DNA from: Pollenia angustigena
Lineage: Eukaryota > Arthropoda > Insecta > Diptera > Polleniidae
NCBI GenBank assembly: GCA_930367215.1
Contig: OV884057.1
Coordinates: forward strand, 205,705,621-205,769,620
Reading direction: 5' to 3'
Length of the DNA: 64,000 nt
The translations under genes and the position numbers were made by a program. A model generated the notes under the pieces. The model searched no databases. It saw only the letters and a program-made list of their open reading frames with translations, and was not told the DNA's origin. This document shows, one piece after another, positions 31,412 to 42,914 of the stretch. How positions within the stretch are numbered: position 1 is the first letter of the stretch; every line of letters starts with the position of its first letter.

Positions 31412-32319
31412 CACTGAAATAATTTGGATAATAAATGGATTTTGACATTAATCCAAGGAAAAATTACATTAAAAGCCAACCTATGTAACCCTTCATTGGA
31501 TTAATGAAGAATGTTACATTAGCCCCCGTTCATGAAATGTTTCATAAAATCAATGAAAATTTTTCATTATTTTAACGTTTAATTTAAAGAAATTTTTTTA
31601 TTATTTTAATATAAATGTTTTTATATTTTAATGAAATTTTTTATTTATTTTATCCATTTTTTCGATGTGAGTTTTGAGTTGTTGTGATTTAAATTTTTTT
31701 TTTATTCCTGTTTCAAATCATCAAGTTTTATTTCGTTTTTATATTTTGTTAACATCATGCTATGTTCTACTTTCATAAGCTAACCTTAAATTAAATGGTA
31801 CTAAACTCATTTTCCAGCCCGCGACGACCTTCATCAGCCTTCTTTCCATTTTTCCGGCTTGTATTACTGCGTAAATTTTGTGTATTTAAATTAACAATTA
31901 AAGAAAAAAGAATGTGAGAATTTTTGCTCATGATGTTTCATTGGCGTTGTTTGTTTTTGAACCTAAATAAAATCAGTATTTCGTTATCGTAATGAATTTT
32001 TTTCATTAATGTTATGAAACATTAAATTTACAATTTTTTCATATATTTCCATGTCTACCGCTCAAAATTGAAGTAAAAAAACCTATTGAAATTATGTTTA
32101 ACAATAAGTTGAATTTTTCTTTTGAAAGAGATATAATTAATTGTCATTAAATTAATCAAAAATTTTAACGAAATTACGAAACTCAATTTCGTATTGTTAA
32201 TGAAATTGTTTCATTATATTTGTAAAATTTCATTCCCGTAATGAAATTTTTCATTGGATTAATGAAAAAAGTTCAATGAAATTGATTCATTCGATTTATG
32301 AAGCATAATTCTTTCAGTG
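31412..32319. mobile_element. TA-flanked nonautonomous element, family B copy 1 (908 bp)
   Basis: The ends CACTGAAATAATT and TTCTTTCAGTG are inverted, with TA on both sides (31410-31411 and 32320-32321). The interior is full of ATGAAA, CATTGG and TTCATTA motifs and has no coding frame. Copy 2 lies inverted at 52241-53118 and shares both ends and subterminal blocks such as TTTTGACATTAATCC. Tc1/mariner-type insertion is inferred from the TA duplication. Confidence 0.8.
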
Positions 32320-32489
32320 TACTTACGCAATTTTGGTAAAGGTGAACTCATTTCGTACACATTTTTTAATCAAAAAAGTATAAAACCGTTTAATTTTCCA
32401 AAAATAATATAATAAAAAAAAAAAACTAAATTTCTTGTCAACAAATGTATACATTTAAAAAAAAAATTGTAATACGCTTCTGATGTCTT

Positions 32490-33370
32490 TTTATACCCAT
32501 ACCACAATAGTGGATATGGTATTATGCGTTTGGTCTGATGTTTGTAATACCTTTAAATATTGGTCCAAGACCCACCTTAAAGTATACCCATGGACTCAGA
32601 ATCACTTTTTGATTCGATTTAACGATGTCCGTGCGGCTGGCAGGATGTCCATGTAAACCATGTGCCAAAAGTACAGGTCGCAATTTTGGAGATAATTTGA
32701 TGAAATTTGGTTCACAGATACGAATTACCACAAGGTCCAAGCCTATATAAAAAGGTGACAATTGGTCCATAATTCTTCTACAAGATTCTTCCCGGAAGAC
32801 AGTCTTTGTGCCAATAAACTATTTTATTATAAAAGTTGTTCTTGGTATTCAAAAAATTAGTTAACAAAGTTTCGTTTAAATGTGCTTAATTTTATTATGT
32901 TGGGATTTAGACTTAATTTGGTCCAAACTTTTTTGATTGCAATCTCAATCGTCTTGCCAAATTTCATTGGAATCGGTCCATATTTGACCATAAAAATTCT
33001 ACTACCGAAAATAGCTTCTATGCCAAAACTTCCTTATAAATGTAAGTTATGACATAAAAAATTTTTCGAAAATAAGTTTTACGATAGCTTTTATGTCATG
33101 ACAAATTGCTGTGTATCCAAAATTAACAAGACCCCTTCCTACAATCACTTAAAGGCAAACAAATTTCAAATAAATAAAAAAAATCTTAATAATATTCGGC
33201 ACAAAGAACTTTAATATGAATCTTTAATTCATAACATAATTTTGTTCTGGTGGGTTTATAATTTCTCATGGGTCCCAAAAAGGGAACACTCTCGAAAATT
33301 TGTTTTTATACACTGTGGTATAGGGCATCATACGGTCGGGGTTGACCGACTACACTTTCTTACTTGTTAG
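32490..33370 (+). repeat. Dispersed fly repeat, longest unbroken copy
   Basis: It starts TATACCCATACCACAATAG and TATGGTATTATGCG. It passes ACGATGTCCGTGCGGC, ATGTCCATGTAAACC and TTTGATGAAATTTGG, and ends CACTGTGGTATAGGGCATC, TTGACCGACTA and TTTCTTACTTGT. Start and end are partly complementary (ACCACAATAG versus CACTGTGGTAT). Sequences of this plan are common in fly genomes. I do not assign a transposon class. A minus-strand open frame at 32522-32770 lies within it and is not a gene. Confidence 0.7.
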
Positions 33371-33764
33371 ATTTACAATGGAAAAATACAAGTGTTTGTT
33401 AAATAGCCCATACAGACCACAAACGTAAACAGTAATAACAACAACAAACCAGAAATAAGTAGTGACACGAGGAATTGATGAGCGAGTGAGTGGTCATTTT
33501 TATGAAGGTGTACACTGTTGCCAACTTTTTTGAGCATTTCCCGCCAAATCGGACGTCAAAACCGCTAGAAATTTAGCGGGAATTTTTTTAAAAATACCGC
33601 TAAAACCTAAACATTTTTTAAAGTTTTATATAAATCAAGATATAGGCTGCTTTTTTAAATGTATATGACTCTCAATTACGTTACATACTATGTTTTCCAA
33701 CTTCCCTAGTCATTTTATTCTTAAAAGAAAATAAGTTAGAGTTATATATTCATCTATGCGAATC

Positions 33765-34620
33765 TTTGATACCCTCCACCTACAGTTAGAATATTTCCGA
33801 ACTGGGTTTATATGGGACATATGGTAAATTATGGGCCGATTTTCACAAAATTTGAACAAGTAATTTATAGTCTTATAAAACTTTGACTGACCAAATGTTA
33901 TTATAATAGAACATAGATTGAACGCTTTACGGTTCTACGCGTTCTATAGCTTTTTTCGAGAGTATGCTTTATATGGGGCCTATGGTACGTTAAGGATTGA
34001 TCTGCACGATAGTTGACAGTGTAAGTTCCAGTCATATAAAACTGTGACAAACCAAAATTTAAAAAATAGCATTATTTTTTAGGGCTTTAGACGTTCTGTT
34101 TTCCAAGAGAAGGTTTTATATAGAGCCTATGGTAAAATATGGACTGATAATCACGAAAATTGACATCGTGATTTCTAGCCATATTAAACTGTGGCGGACC
34201 AAATTTATTACAATAGCATTATTTGTTACGTTTTTAGGAACACTAAAGGTTTTTTCCTATCGATAATTATGGACCGATTTAACAGTATGATTTTTAGTCA
34301 TATGGAACGAATTTGTGCATAATATTATATCAATATGTGCATTCCGCCACTAGTTATGTTAGTTTTTAGGGTGGTTGTTCCACATTTTTATTTAAAGCAC
34401 TTTTTCTACTGAACCGATTGTGCTGGACTGCAATCCCAAACTGCTTAAGTGAATTCTAAACAATTTGATGCCAATATTTATATTCCCTTCTGAGTCGTTT
34501 GAAAGTGACAACAGACGCATAGATAGACAGAGATGCCTTAATGCTTGCTTAAAGTTGTGAATTGTTACATACAGAATTAACGAAATACTAACTAAAAATC
34601 GAAAAAAAAAAAATGTCATA
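33765..34620 (-). repeat. Degenerate dispersed repeat with TTTATATGGG blocks
   Basis: Repeated blocks of TTTATATGGG, CCTATGGTAAATTATGG and CCGATTTTCAC recur at roughly 150-200-bp steps, and GATACCCTCCACCTA marks one edge. Related to the segments at 18470 and 55081. Nested in the hAT element. Confidence 0.55.
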
Positions 34621-34646
34621 TACAATCTTCAGTTCACTAAAACTAT

Positions 34647-34866
34647 CAGGGGTGTTCTGGAAATCGAAAACGCAAAATGCAAGAATTTGGTAGTTATTTT
34701 TAATACACTTTTAATCAAATTTTTATAATTTTTGTTATGAAATTCTGTTTAATAGAGAAATATTTGTAAAATATTTGTCATAAAATTCATTTATCACAGA
34801 AATCTTATTAAAAAACGACGTTTTAAATTCCTGCGTTTTGCGTTTTCGATTTCAAGAACACCCCTG
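34647..34866. mobile_element. MITE, 220 bp, TAT-flanked
   Basis: CAGGGGTGTTCTGGAAATCG (left) and CGATTTCAAGAACACCCCTG (right) are inverted ends that continue through AAAACGCAAAATGC. TAT lies on both sides. Nested in the hAT element. The outermost bases resemble the MITE at 37709. Confidence 0.75.
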
Positions 34867-34944
34867 TATACAAGTAATTTAAACCGTGAACATAAACCAG
34901 AAGTTTTTAGCCAGAAAAACAAAAAGAAAAAGTAAAAAATCTGT

Positions 34945-35133
34945 AAAGTGGTTGCGATCGAAACATGTCATGGTAACCTGCCGGCCAGGGTTCGAGCCCG
35001 AGCCACGTCAAGAATGAAAGATTATCAATAACAATTTTAATTAATTTTCATGTTGTAAAATTCCTTTCTTCATAAAAATTAAATTTCATGAACTTAAGCC
35101 TAATTAAAAATATTAAAAATTTGGATTAAAAAT
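34945..35133 (+). repeat. tRNA-related SINE, head plus tail
   Basis: The head GTGGTTGCGATCGAAACATG, GGTAACCTGCCGG and AGGGTTCGAGCCCG (B box) is followed directly by the tail GTCAAGAATGAAAG ... CCTTTCTTCATAAA ... CTTAAGCCTAATTAAAAA. This is the best complete copy of the family in the window. Polymerase III origin is inferred from the B box. Nested in the hAT element. Confidence 0.65.
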
Positions 35134-35307
35134 CTGTAAATTTTTAATTTGAGAAAGGTTTTTTGTAGCGAAAATGAGCCGCTGAGAGTTCTTTGAAAAT
35201 CGCTAGATTTCCCGCTTACCGCTAAAACGTATTTTTTCCCGCGATTGACATTTCAAAAACGCTAGATTTAGCGGGAAAATCTCTAAATTGGCAACAGTGA
35301 AGGTGTA

Positions 35308-36122
35308 TATTCCAACTATTCTGTTGTTGCTGTTACTGCTGCTTTCGCTTGTGCCGTTTGGATCAGGAATCTTTGTATTCAAAGCAAATGCTTTTGTTCT
35401 TGTTGCAAAACATCATATAAACAAAAACAAATTTACATACCAATGTACATACATACATGGGATTACATATATATATATATATATGTACATGCATCTGTAC
35501 ATACATATTAGTTATAATAACGTGTTGTTTACGTGTAAAAAAACTCAGGAAAACAATATTTATTACGCAAAGCAACAGCACAACACACCCACAATGGCTT
35601 TAAAATTAACAATAACAAGAAGTTTTCTTAGGTGGGCGAAAGGGGTGGTGTACATCATTGATTAGAAGCTTATAGACGTTAGTTGTCATTGTAATTTTTT
35701 TTTGAGAGATAAAAAACTATTCCTTCTTAGTATTTTTCCGTTTAAAGGTGACAAAAAGAAATGTAGGGAAAAAACTGACGACCAGCAGTCTGTTGATAAA
35801 TATTAGAAAACAATAGTCTTTTCAAATATTTTAACCATAACATTAATACAACAACAATTCTTTGAAAAAATGTCAACAAAATTCCTACAAAAAAAGTAAA
35901 AGAATATTAATTTTGTTGTAGAAAAAAAAAAACTCAAAGCACCTTTAAATTGTTTATTATTTCCCACAAACCTTAAGAAAACATAAAGAAAATCATTTGT
36001 TTATTATTAATTATAAAAAAAAGAAAAAAATTTAAATTGATTAGCAAAAAACAATATTTATAAAAAAATAAAATATGTATGCACATACATACATATACAA
36101 ATATGTATATGTAATACATATA
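35308..36122. other. Non-coding stretch with (TA)n
   Basis: (TA)n at about 35466-35485 and TACATA-type repeats near 36080-36120. Overlapping frames at 35288-35665 begin in the hAT end and contain the microsatellite, so no gene is called. Confidence 0.5.
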
Positions 36123-36169
36123 TACAGGGTGGCGCAGAATGAGCTATATGGTTGAAATTGTTTAAAACT

Positions 36170-37060
36170 TTTATGTTTTTGCGATTAAGTATAATTTTTT
36201 TTTTCTAAAGACATATTTCCCATAACTTTTTCCAAAATTTTTAGGTGTAATGGCCATGATTTGATTTCGAATGTTGCTTTTAAGTTGGGAGATGTTTGCT
36301 GACTTGTTAAATTGCACTCTTTTTTCCAAAAATCCCCAAAGGAAACTGTCAGGACTCGAAGCCCAGCTGAAAACGCTCGCGTGTGAAATAATGCGTACGC
36401 CGATTATGTCCCTTCCTAAGCCATTGAGGTTCCTTCATCTTATTAACCCTGCGGCCACACGGTCAAGTTGTTCTTGATAGTCTTTTACATATACTGCTTT
36501 TAAAAATTTACATAAATTGAAAGCTGTGTCATCAAGACAACAATTTATAAAGATAAAAGAAAAATTTGCTCACTAACCTTGAAATCAGCTGTTTTCTTGA
36601 ACGTAAATTGAAACACTCACTGGCAATAGAATTTTAAAGGCAAGTTCGTATCAATTTTTAAAAGTATGAGTGTATTGGTAAAAAAGGTGTTAAAACTTGA
36701 TAGGCAAAACTTGATCGTGTAACCCTCAATTAAAACCAGAAAGTTGTATGATTTTCCACAGCTGGCCTAACAAAATGTTCCAACATCGTCCGATTTGAAC
36801 AGAGATTAAATCACCGATATAATTTTCAATAAAATATGGGCAAATTATCCTTTCGGACGATACACCGCATCAAAAAGTAAAATTAAATAGGTGTTATGTA
36901 TTGCAGCTGATGAACTGTTCTTGGATTCTCCGTTGCTCAAAGTTTTTTTCTTTGTTAATTTAATGTTGACGTTATGCGTGCAATCTGCACTTTAAAATGA
37001 CGATGAAATAAATGAATGACGCTGTTTCAACGCAATGGGTTGTTTGTTTAAAATCAAAAT
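36170..37060 (-). pseudogene. Mariner-like transposase relic, interrupted by a MITE
   Basis: On the minus strand at 36390-36240 one frame reads SPDSFLWGFLEKRVQFNK, then SANISQLKSNIRNQ and ITPK. This is the block after the third catalytic Asp in mariner transposases. After a frameshift KILEKVMGNMS continues to about 36190. On the far side of the inserted MITE (about 36830-36757) TMLEHFVRPAV is seen, the segment before the second catalytic Asp. Further upstream the coding signal fades, with many stops. The FQQD-type block carrying the second Asp is missing at the insertion site. Confidence 0.7.
36449..36726. mobile_element. MITE family C, copy 1, inside the mariner relic
   Basis: The left end CGGCCACACGGTCAAG and the right end CTTGATCGTGTAACCCT are imperfect inverted copies, with CTTGATAG and CTTGATAGGCAAAAC just inside. 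The other copy (57442-57758) is inverted relative to this one and shares AAAACAGCTG...AAGGTTAGTG and GGCAAGTTCGT sequence. Confidence 0.65.
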
Positions 37061-37169
37061 ATCAATTGTTTTTCACAAAATGCAGGGGAAAAACCCAACC
37101 AAAAAACTATAATTAAACAAGTATTAATATAGAATTCAAACCATTTAGATCATTCTGCACCACCCTGTA

Positions 37170-37500
37170 TGTCTATACAAAATTTATTTGCTCTATTAAC
37201 ATTAACTTATCACGTTGTTTACTGATGATTGTAGTAGACAAAAACCAATGAACGTGTTTTTGTTTTATTAAAAAAAAAAAAAATCTATATTACTCGGACT
37301 TTGTTAAACACTTAGACAATATTGATATTTTTTATAATAAACTAAACGTTTGGTTTTTTAAAAGAAAACAAATATTGTAAAAAAATATAATTAGAATTTT
37401 CAGTTTCAGGAAACTAAAGAAATTTTTATATCGATTTTTTAAACTAAGGTGAAAAATATGGGTTAAGCCTTTAAAGCTATTTTTTTTTTGTCACATTTTG
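37170..37500. other. Non-coding stretch
   Basis: AT-rich; the last part (GGTTAAGCCTTTAAAGC near 37460) may already belong to the ~124-bp decayed repeat. Confidence 0.45.
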
Positions 37501-37579
37501 TTATGTTCGAACATTCGAACATTCGAAGTTGAGCTTAACATTTTTTGAACTTTAAAAAATTCCATTTTATAGTCTTAAG

Positions 37580-37635
37580 TGGAAATTTATATTATATTAT
37601 ATTATATTATATATTATATTATAATATATTATACA
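37580..37635. repeat. (ATATT)n simple repeat
   Basis: Imperfect ATATT units over about 50 bp. Confidence 0.85.
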
Positions 37636-37708
37636 TACTTTTAAGCATTTTTTGCAGTGTTCAAAAATTTCAATCCTAAATTTTACGAAATTCGAAAGAG
37701 GCGATTTA

Positions 37709-37965
37709 CAGGCATGTTCTGAAAATAACTTTTTGTGAAAGTGATTTGAAATCACAAAAAAGGTGTTCTGGACAAAAAGCTTTTTTCATAATTGTGATTT
37801 AAAACCAGTCAGCTTAGTGGCCGCCGATTTAAAATTACTTGCTTATTTGTTTCCACCATTTTTAACTAAGTTAAAACTTTTGTGGTTTTCAAAACACCCA
37901 TTAATCACAATTGAGATTTCAAAATCACAAGTGATTTGAAATCTTGTGATTTGCAGAACATGCCT
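37709..37965. mobile_element. MITE, 257 bp
   Basis: CAGGCATGTTCTG and CAGAACATGCCTG are perfect inverted ends. Internally, GTGATTTGAAATCAC-type palindromes recur near both ends. It interrupts block 1 of the ~124-bp repeat. Confidence 0.75.
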
Positions 37966-40849
37966 GCTATTAGCAGAATTTTTAATTTTAGCCTAATTTG
38001 ATTAATAATATGTATTTTTTTATTAATTTGCCAAAATGTTTTAAAGTTGGAAAATTCGAACTTAATTTCGAACATAGCAAAATAAGCTATTACGACTATT
38101 TTAACTGAAATATTAAAAAATGGGAATAGTGTAGTTTTTTTTTAGAAATTTTCCCTAACAGTTAGGTAATTTCGAACTTTAATCGAATATGCTGAACAAT
38201 TACGAGTTGTTTTAAAAATAATCTATTTTATTAAAATAGTGTTTTTAATTCGTTTTAGTCCTACTAAAGTCACTGAACTAACTATGGCAATAAAAGTTTT
38301 CTTAATCACAATTTAGTTCAGTAATGGGCTGATTCTGACATTCCCCTAAAAAAACACTCATAAAACTTAATTAACTCTGCTTTCTCAGTTAAAATAACTT
38401 AAGCAATTCTTGTGCTACTAAACATACATTTTTAAATATCGTAGTTGTGCGTTGCCCATCACTGATCGTATGTATATCATTGCAAAAATTAACGCAAAAT
38501 ACAATTTAAAAGATCCTATAACAAACATTATATTATGAATTATTTTGAATACATGTTATGTCTGTTTTCTTATTTTTACTGTTTACTTTTCGTTTAAACC
38601 CATTAATCACAATCGCACAATATGGATTTTATTGATATTGGTCAAGTCAAGGAAATTGAAAACCTCGCAATAAATACAAATGTATTGAACAAATAGATAA
38701 GTATATGACATTGAAGAGGAATTAAAGATAGCAAAAGATAGGAAAATAGGTAATAAATCTTGTAAAAATTAATCCTTAAGGAAATATTTTCATTAAACAT
38801 TGAATAATTTATATAGATTATTTCATCAATAACGAATTTCGAAAACAAAACTACTACATTTGTATTGAGTGCAATTTTAAAATGCCTCTATCTCTTTAAC
38901 AATATTCGACAGAAGTACAATAAAACTCGGAAGTAATCACAATAATCGTTGTATTTCAGCAAATTAAGGTCATATCATAGATCTCATTTCAATGTTAAAG
39001 AAAAGACAATAAAATTAAAATTATAAAAGACACACAAACAGAAATTGTTTAATGAAATTTCAATACAACAGGTACCAAAGTAAATTTTGTTTGAACCCGT
39101 ACGTACAATAAATGTTTTGCGTTAACAACCTTTAAATCTGACAAATTCACACTATTTTTATGTGATTTTCTGTTTATTTTTTTTTTTAGGTGAAGGTTGC
39201 AATTGTATTATAAATATATATATATATTTTTTGTTTATGGCAGCCAACATCTTAATAGATATTTAGTAGTTTTAATTATTTTAGGCCAATTTTCAACGAA
39301 ATAATGATAGAAATCGTTAAACGAAAAATTTAATAAAATTAAATATAAATAAACAAACTTCATTTAACTATTTAGGTGAATTGAAGAAAAAAAAAATTTT
39401 AAATGTTTAAAATTTTGCCTAGATTTAAGTCATCTTGCTAACATTTAAATTACGAATGGGACATTTGTGTCCCCATTTAAACTAAAAATGTCAGGGCTGC
39501 TTTATTTCAATGTCAGAAAGAACTTATTTCTTTTAAATATTCATTTATTTTGATATGTATATATATTTCTTGAAATATGTATATAAGTTATTCTTAACGA
39601 TTGAGTCATCCAAATTTGTCACTGTTAATTTGAAAAAAAAAAAAAAAATTTAATTTACATTGTTATTGACAGCTGTCAATTTTACCTTAATATATTTATG
39701 GAAAACACATTTAAAATTTGGTGATGCTAAAAAATTTCTGTTCACAAAAATATTAAAAGAAAATTGTAAAATTTTTAAAATTGGAATTTCACTACAGAAG
39801 AAAAATGTCTAAAAAAATAAAAATTTAAATGGATTCAAAATAACATAATAGCGCAAATGTATAAATATCAGAACCTTAAAGCTTATCTTAAAAGTTTCTT
39901 TTACTTGAAAAATTTCTAGAGATACAATTTTCTTTTAAAAAGTTTTGAACATACGAAATTTAATTTTTAAGCTACGTTACGGGGTTAAAGTCTTAAAAAA
40001 TTCTTTATTAGCATTAATTTCCACAATTATTGGAAATTAAAAAATTCGAATTTGTCTTCGAAAATTTTCGAACATAACGAACCTTCGAAATTTTGCTATA
40101 AAAACTTAAAATTGCTGCTGTTAGCTAAAATATTATAATTTCTTTCAATTTTACCATTTTCGAAAATTCAAGCTTAACTTCGAACATTGTAAAAATTACA
40201 CTTTCAACCAACATTTTGCTTTTGAAGTCTAAAATTACTTTCCTTTTTTTTAAATTTCAATATTTCTTACACTTTTTGAACTTTTAAAAATTCAAACTTA
40301 TTTTGAAGAAATTCGAACATTGCCAAAAATTGCAGTTCTAAGCTTAATTTCATCTCTAAAGCTTTATTTTTGTTACTTTTAGCAATCATTTAACTTTTAA
40401 ATAACGCTAAAGAATGACACGATTTTTTTAGAAATATTAAAAGAATTAATTGGTTGAAAAATTTTCATTTCAATGAAGGAAAATAAAAATCATAAAAGTA
40501 AATCAAATTTGTTTTCAGGAAAACCTAAAAAATTCTAAAATTTTCAACTTAATTATTGTACATTCGAGTAACGTTGTATAAATGACGATCACTAATAGAT
40601 TTTAATCTTAATTTTCTTATTGAAAATTGTTTTTATTCTAAAATTTTTTGCAATTTTTGAACATTCTTACTTAATTTCGAAAAATTTCGAGCATTCCAAA
40701 ATTTGTATATTTCTTTTAACTTTATTATGCGGTTAAAGGCTTTAATTTCTTTTTTTTTCTTAACTTTTTTTATAATCTTCGAAAATTCGAACTTTTTTTC
40801 GAAAATTTTCTATAAATGAAATTTACCCTTTAAGGGTTTTTAAACATAC

Positions 40850-42183
40850 AAATTATAGAATTTTAAAGAATATTTGATTTTTTTCCAGAAAATGTTTACT
40901 TTTCTAAATGCTTTGTAGTTTTTTGTTTTGCTAATACCGCATATAAAAACAAAAATCTAATTTACTATTCCTTAGCCATACTGTATTTTAAAAACATGTC
41001 ATTATCACAAATTATCAGCATTAAGGTTTTTAAGTACTTTGCTGTTTAATGTTTTTGGTGTTTAAAAACGTCCGCCTGTCTGTCTGCGTGCCTTTCCATT
41101 TATTTTTTCTGTGCTTTGTTTTTTTTTATTTGTCTGGCCCCTTAATTGTTTATGTAGCCCGGTATGTATATTTTCAGCTATCAATTCAAATTTGTTTTTA
41201 GCATAAACTGATTGATTTAATTTTCGTTTAATTTTTTTTTTTTGTTGTTGTCTGATAACTTGTTCCAAATAAGTTTTGTTTAAACATTTATTTAGCTGAA
41301 TTCACAAAAAAATAAACAACGAATAAAAAATGAACATTAACCCAACATAACAATAGAGACCAGCCAAAGCAGAATAATAATAATTTCCATTTCTTGTTTT
41401 TTGGTTAATTGTACTCGTAGTTTTAAATGTTTTTTTTGGCGCTTAATATCAGACCAACCAGCAGATATTCAGCCCTCTATTTTTCTTGGGTATTAGAGTT
41501 TTTTTCTTACTTAAAGTAAGTACAACTATTAGAACTAGAAAATGTTGGCCTCGCATGACCTCTAAACAAAATACTCAAGACAATTCTCTATTAAGGGCTC
41601 CTCCATTCATGTGCCCGGAGAGCTTATTACAATGTTTCGTTTTTTATGGTTTCAGCTTGTTGTTGCTTTTTTTTTATTTTAAACAATATAAATGGTTTTT
41701 TATTTATTTATTTTATAGACATATTGTTAATTTGTTAAATCATTCGGTTGTTGTTCTTCATCAGTATTACAAATATTTAATTGTTTTTCATTTAAGCGAA
41801 ATAAAGACATACAAAATAGACAATTTAATATTTTAATGGCATCATTTTATAGCGCTTTTAGTACCTTTTTTGTAAATTGTTCCCGTTTTTTTATTGTCTC
41901 TTGTATATTTGGTTCAATAAATTGTATGTAAAAGGGGATTTATTAAACAGTTACGAATAAATTTGTTAAAAAACAACAAGAAAAATCTGAAGAAAAAAAC
42001 GACAAAGTCGTAAAACAACATTTATGAATTTAAATTAAATGGATCAATTTGATATTTAATTGTAAATCGATCAATAAATATGAGCTAAAAATAACAACAA
42101 CAACAACAAAATAAATTAGAAAAATATTACGCTAAGCTGCAAAGTAAATAAGAAATTGTATTCATGTACCACATCATTTTACC
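40850..42183. other. Non-coding stretch
   Basis: Two longer frames (41062-41268 minus, Lys/Gln-rich; 41486-41836 plus, hydrophobic end) show no domain, splice logic or conserved composition. An AAC microsatellite lies near 42094. Confidence 0.45.
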
Positions 42184-42185
42184 TA

Positions 42186-42652
42186 CAGGGTAGCCCAAAT
42201 TGACCAAAGGGGTTTGAGTTCCTTATTGCTTTTTTAATTCTAATTTTTTCTTTGTTTTTTTTTAAGCATTTTGTGAAGAAGACTTGGGGAATTAAGTAGG
42301 AGTTTCGTACAATCGAACAAAAATAATTACTCTCGAAACTTTGCGAAAAGTTATGGAAAATATGTCAAAAAGAGCACGTGTGTGCGAAGCAGAAAATAGA
42401 CATCACTTACAGGATATCATTTTTCGCAGCTAATTAAAAAAAAAAATTAATAATTCTGTCTAACATAAAAAGTTATATGCGTTAACAAATAGAATCTAGG
42501 AATTTATTTCTCATGGAAAATATTGAAGGAATGGGACTATTAAAGTATAAAAGCTTTTCGGGATTTGACTTAGAATACACATTCGAATAATATGAAAATT
42601 TTTAAAAAGTTATAATAAACTTAAAACCCTTCGGTCATTTTGGGCCACCCTG
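42186..42652 (+). mobile_element. Mariner-like deletion derivative, 467 bp
   Basis: CAGGGTAGCCCAAATTGACC (left) and GGTCATTTTGGGCCACCCTG (right) are inverted ends of about 30 bp. TA precedes the left end; the right flank (AA) has decayed. The interior keeps only the 3' end of a transposase gene. The ends are similar to, but distinct from, those of the element at 36125-37167. Confidence 0.75.
42329..42433 (+). pseudogene. C-terminal end of a mariner-like transposase
   Basis: A 34-codon frame ending in TAA reads TLETLRKVMENMSKRA, then RVCEAENRHHLQDIIFRS. The pattern of LRKVMxNxxKRxxxC followed by a Gly/His-His-Leu-x-Asp-Ile-Ile-Phe end is the usual C-terminus of mariner-family transposases in insects. 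It continues to the stop without damage. Everything upstream, including all catalytic residues, is deleted. Confidence 0.65.
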
Positions 42653-42914
42653 AAGATCGAAAATGTACGTATTTTCTCGGCATTTTTTTAATTAAGCTAA
42701 TTTTATTCATTCAAATGAAAATTAATTCTCTCTTACAGAGAATTAAATAAAATATAACATATTTTATGTTCCCCGGGAATGGAAAACTCTGGGAAATTAG
42801 GAATTCTTTTCGACGGCAGCAAATAAATAAATAGGCCTTTTTTTAATTTTTATTCAGGTTTTGTGCAGTAGATATGACTTTAGAACTTTATTGATGGCAT
42901 TTAAAAAAGAGTAA

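Larger units (their letters stand above)
33513..35299. mobile_element. hAT-type element, 1.79 kb, perfect 8-bp duplication
   Basis: CACTGTTGCCAACTTTT (left) and ATTGGCAACAGTG (right) are inverted ends bordered by AAGGTGTA on both sides (33505-33512 and 35300-35307). CGCTAGAAATTTAGCGGGA-type motifs repeat near both ends. Inside are a copy of a fly repeat, a 220-bp MITE and a tRNA-headed SINE, so most of its length is later insertions. No transposase frame. Confidence 0.85.
36125..37167 (-). mobile_element. Mariner-like element, 1043 bp, TA-flanked
   Basis: CAGGGTGGCGCAGAATGA (left) and TCATTCTGCACCACCCTG (right) are inverted ends, extending imperfectly to about 35 bp, with TA on both sides (36123-36124 and 37168-37169). 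A degraded transposase lies on the minus strand (separate entry). A 278-bp MITE has inserted in the middle. Near full-length ends with damaged coding DNA mark an inactive old copy. Confidence 0.85.
37501..40830. repeat. Decayed tandem repeat, ~124-bp period, block 1
   Basis: A motif of the form CGAAAATTCGAACTTAATTT then CGAACATTGC recurs at about 37507, 38050, 38163, 40030, 40158, 40277, 40534, 40654 and 40777. Steps of 113, 128, 119, 120 and 123 bp are seen, and the 257-bp gap is about two units. GTTAAAGGCTTTAATT-like spacers also recur. The identity between units is low, so the array is old. It resumes at 45720-47405. Confidence 0.6.

Noticed and set aside
35288..35665. 125-codon plus-strand open frame
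   Set aside because: It starts inside the hAT terminal repeat and runs through a (TA)n microsatellite.
36271..36477. 68-codon plus-strand frame of normal complexity
   Set aside because: It is antisense to the mariner relic; the minus strand carries the recognisable FLWGFLEKRVQFNK block.
41486..41836. 116-codon plus-strand open frame
   Set aside because: The second half is low-complexity hydrophobic AT-rich sequence, no domain is visible and no splice sites frame the better part.
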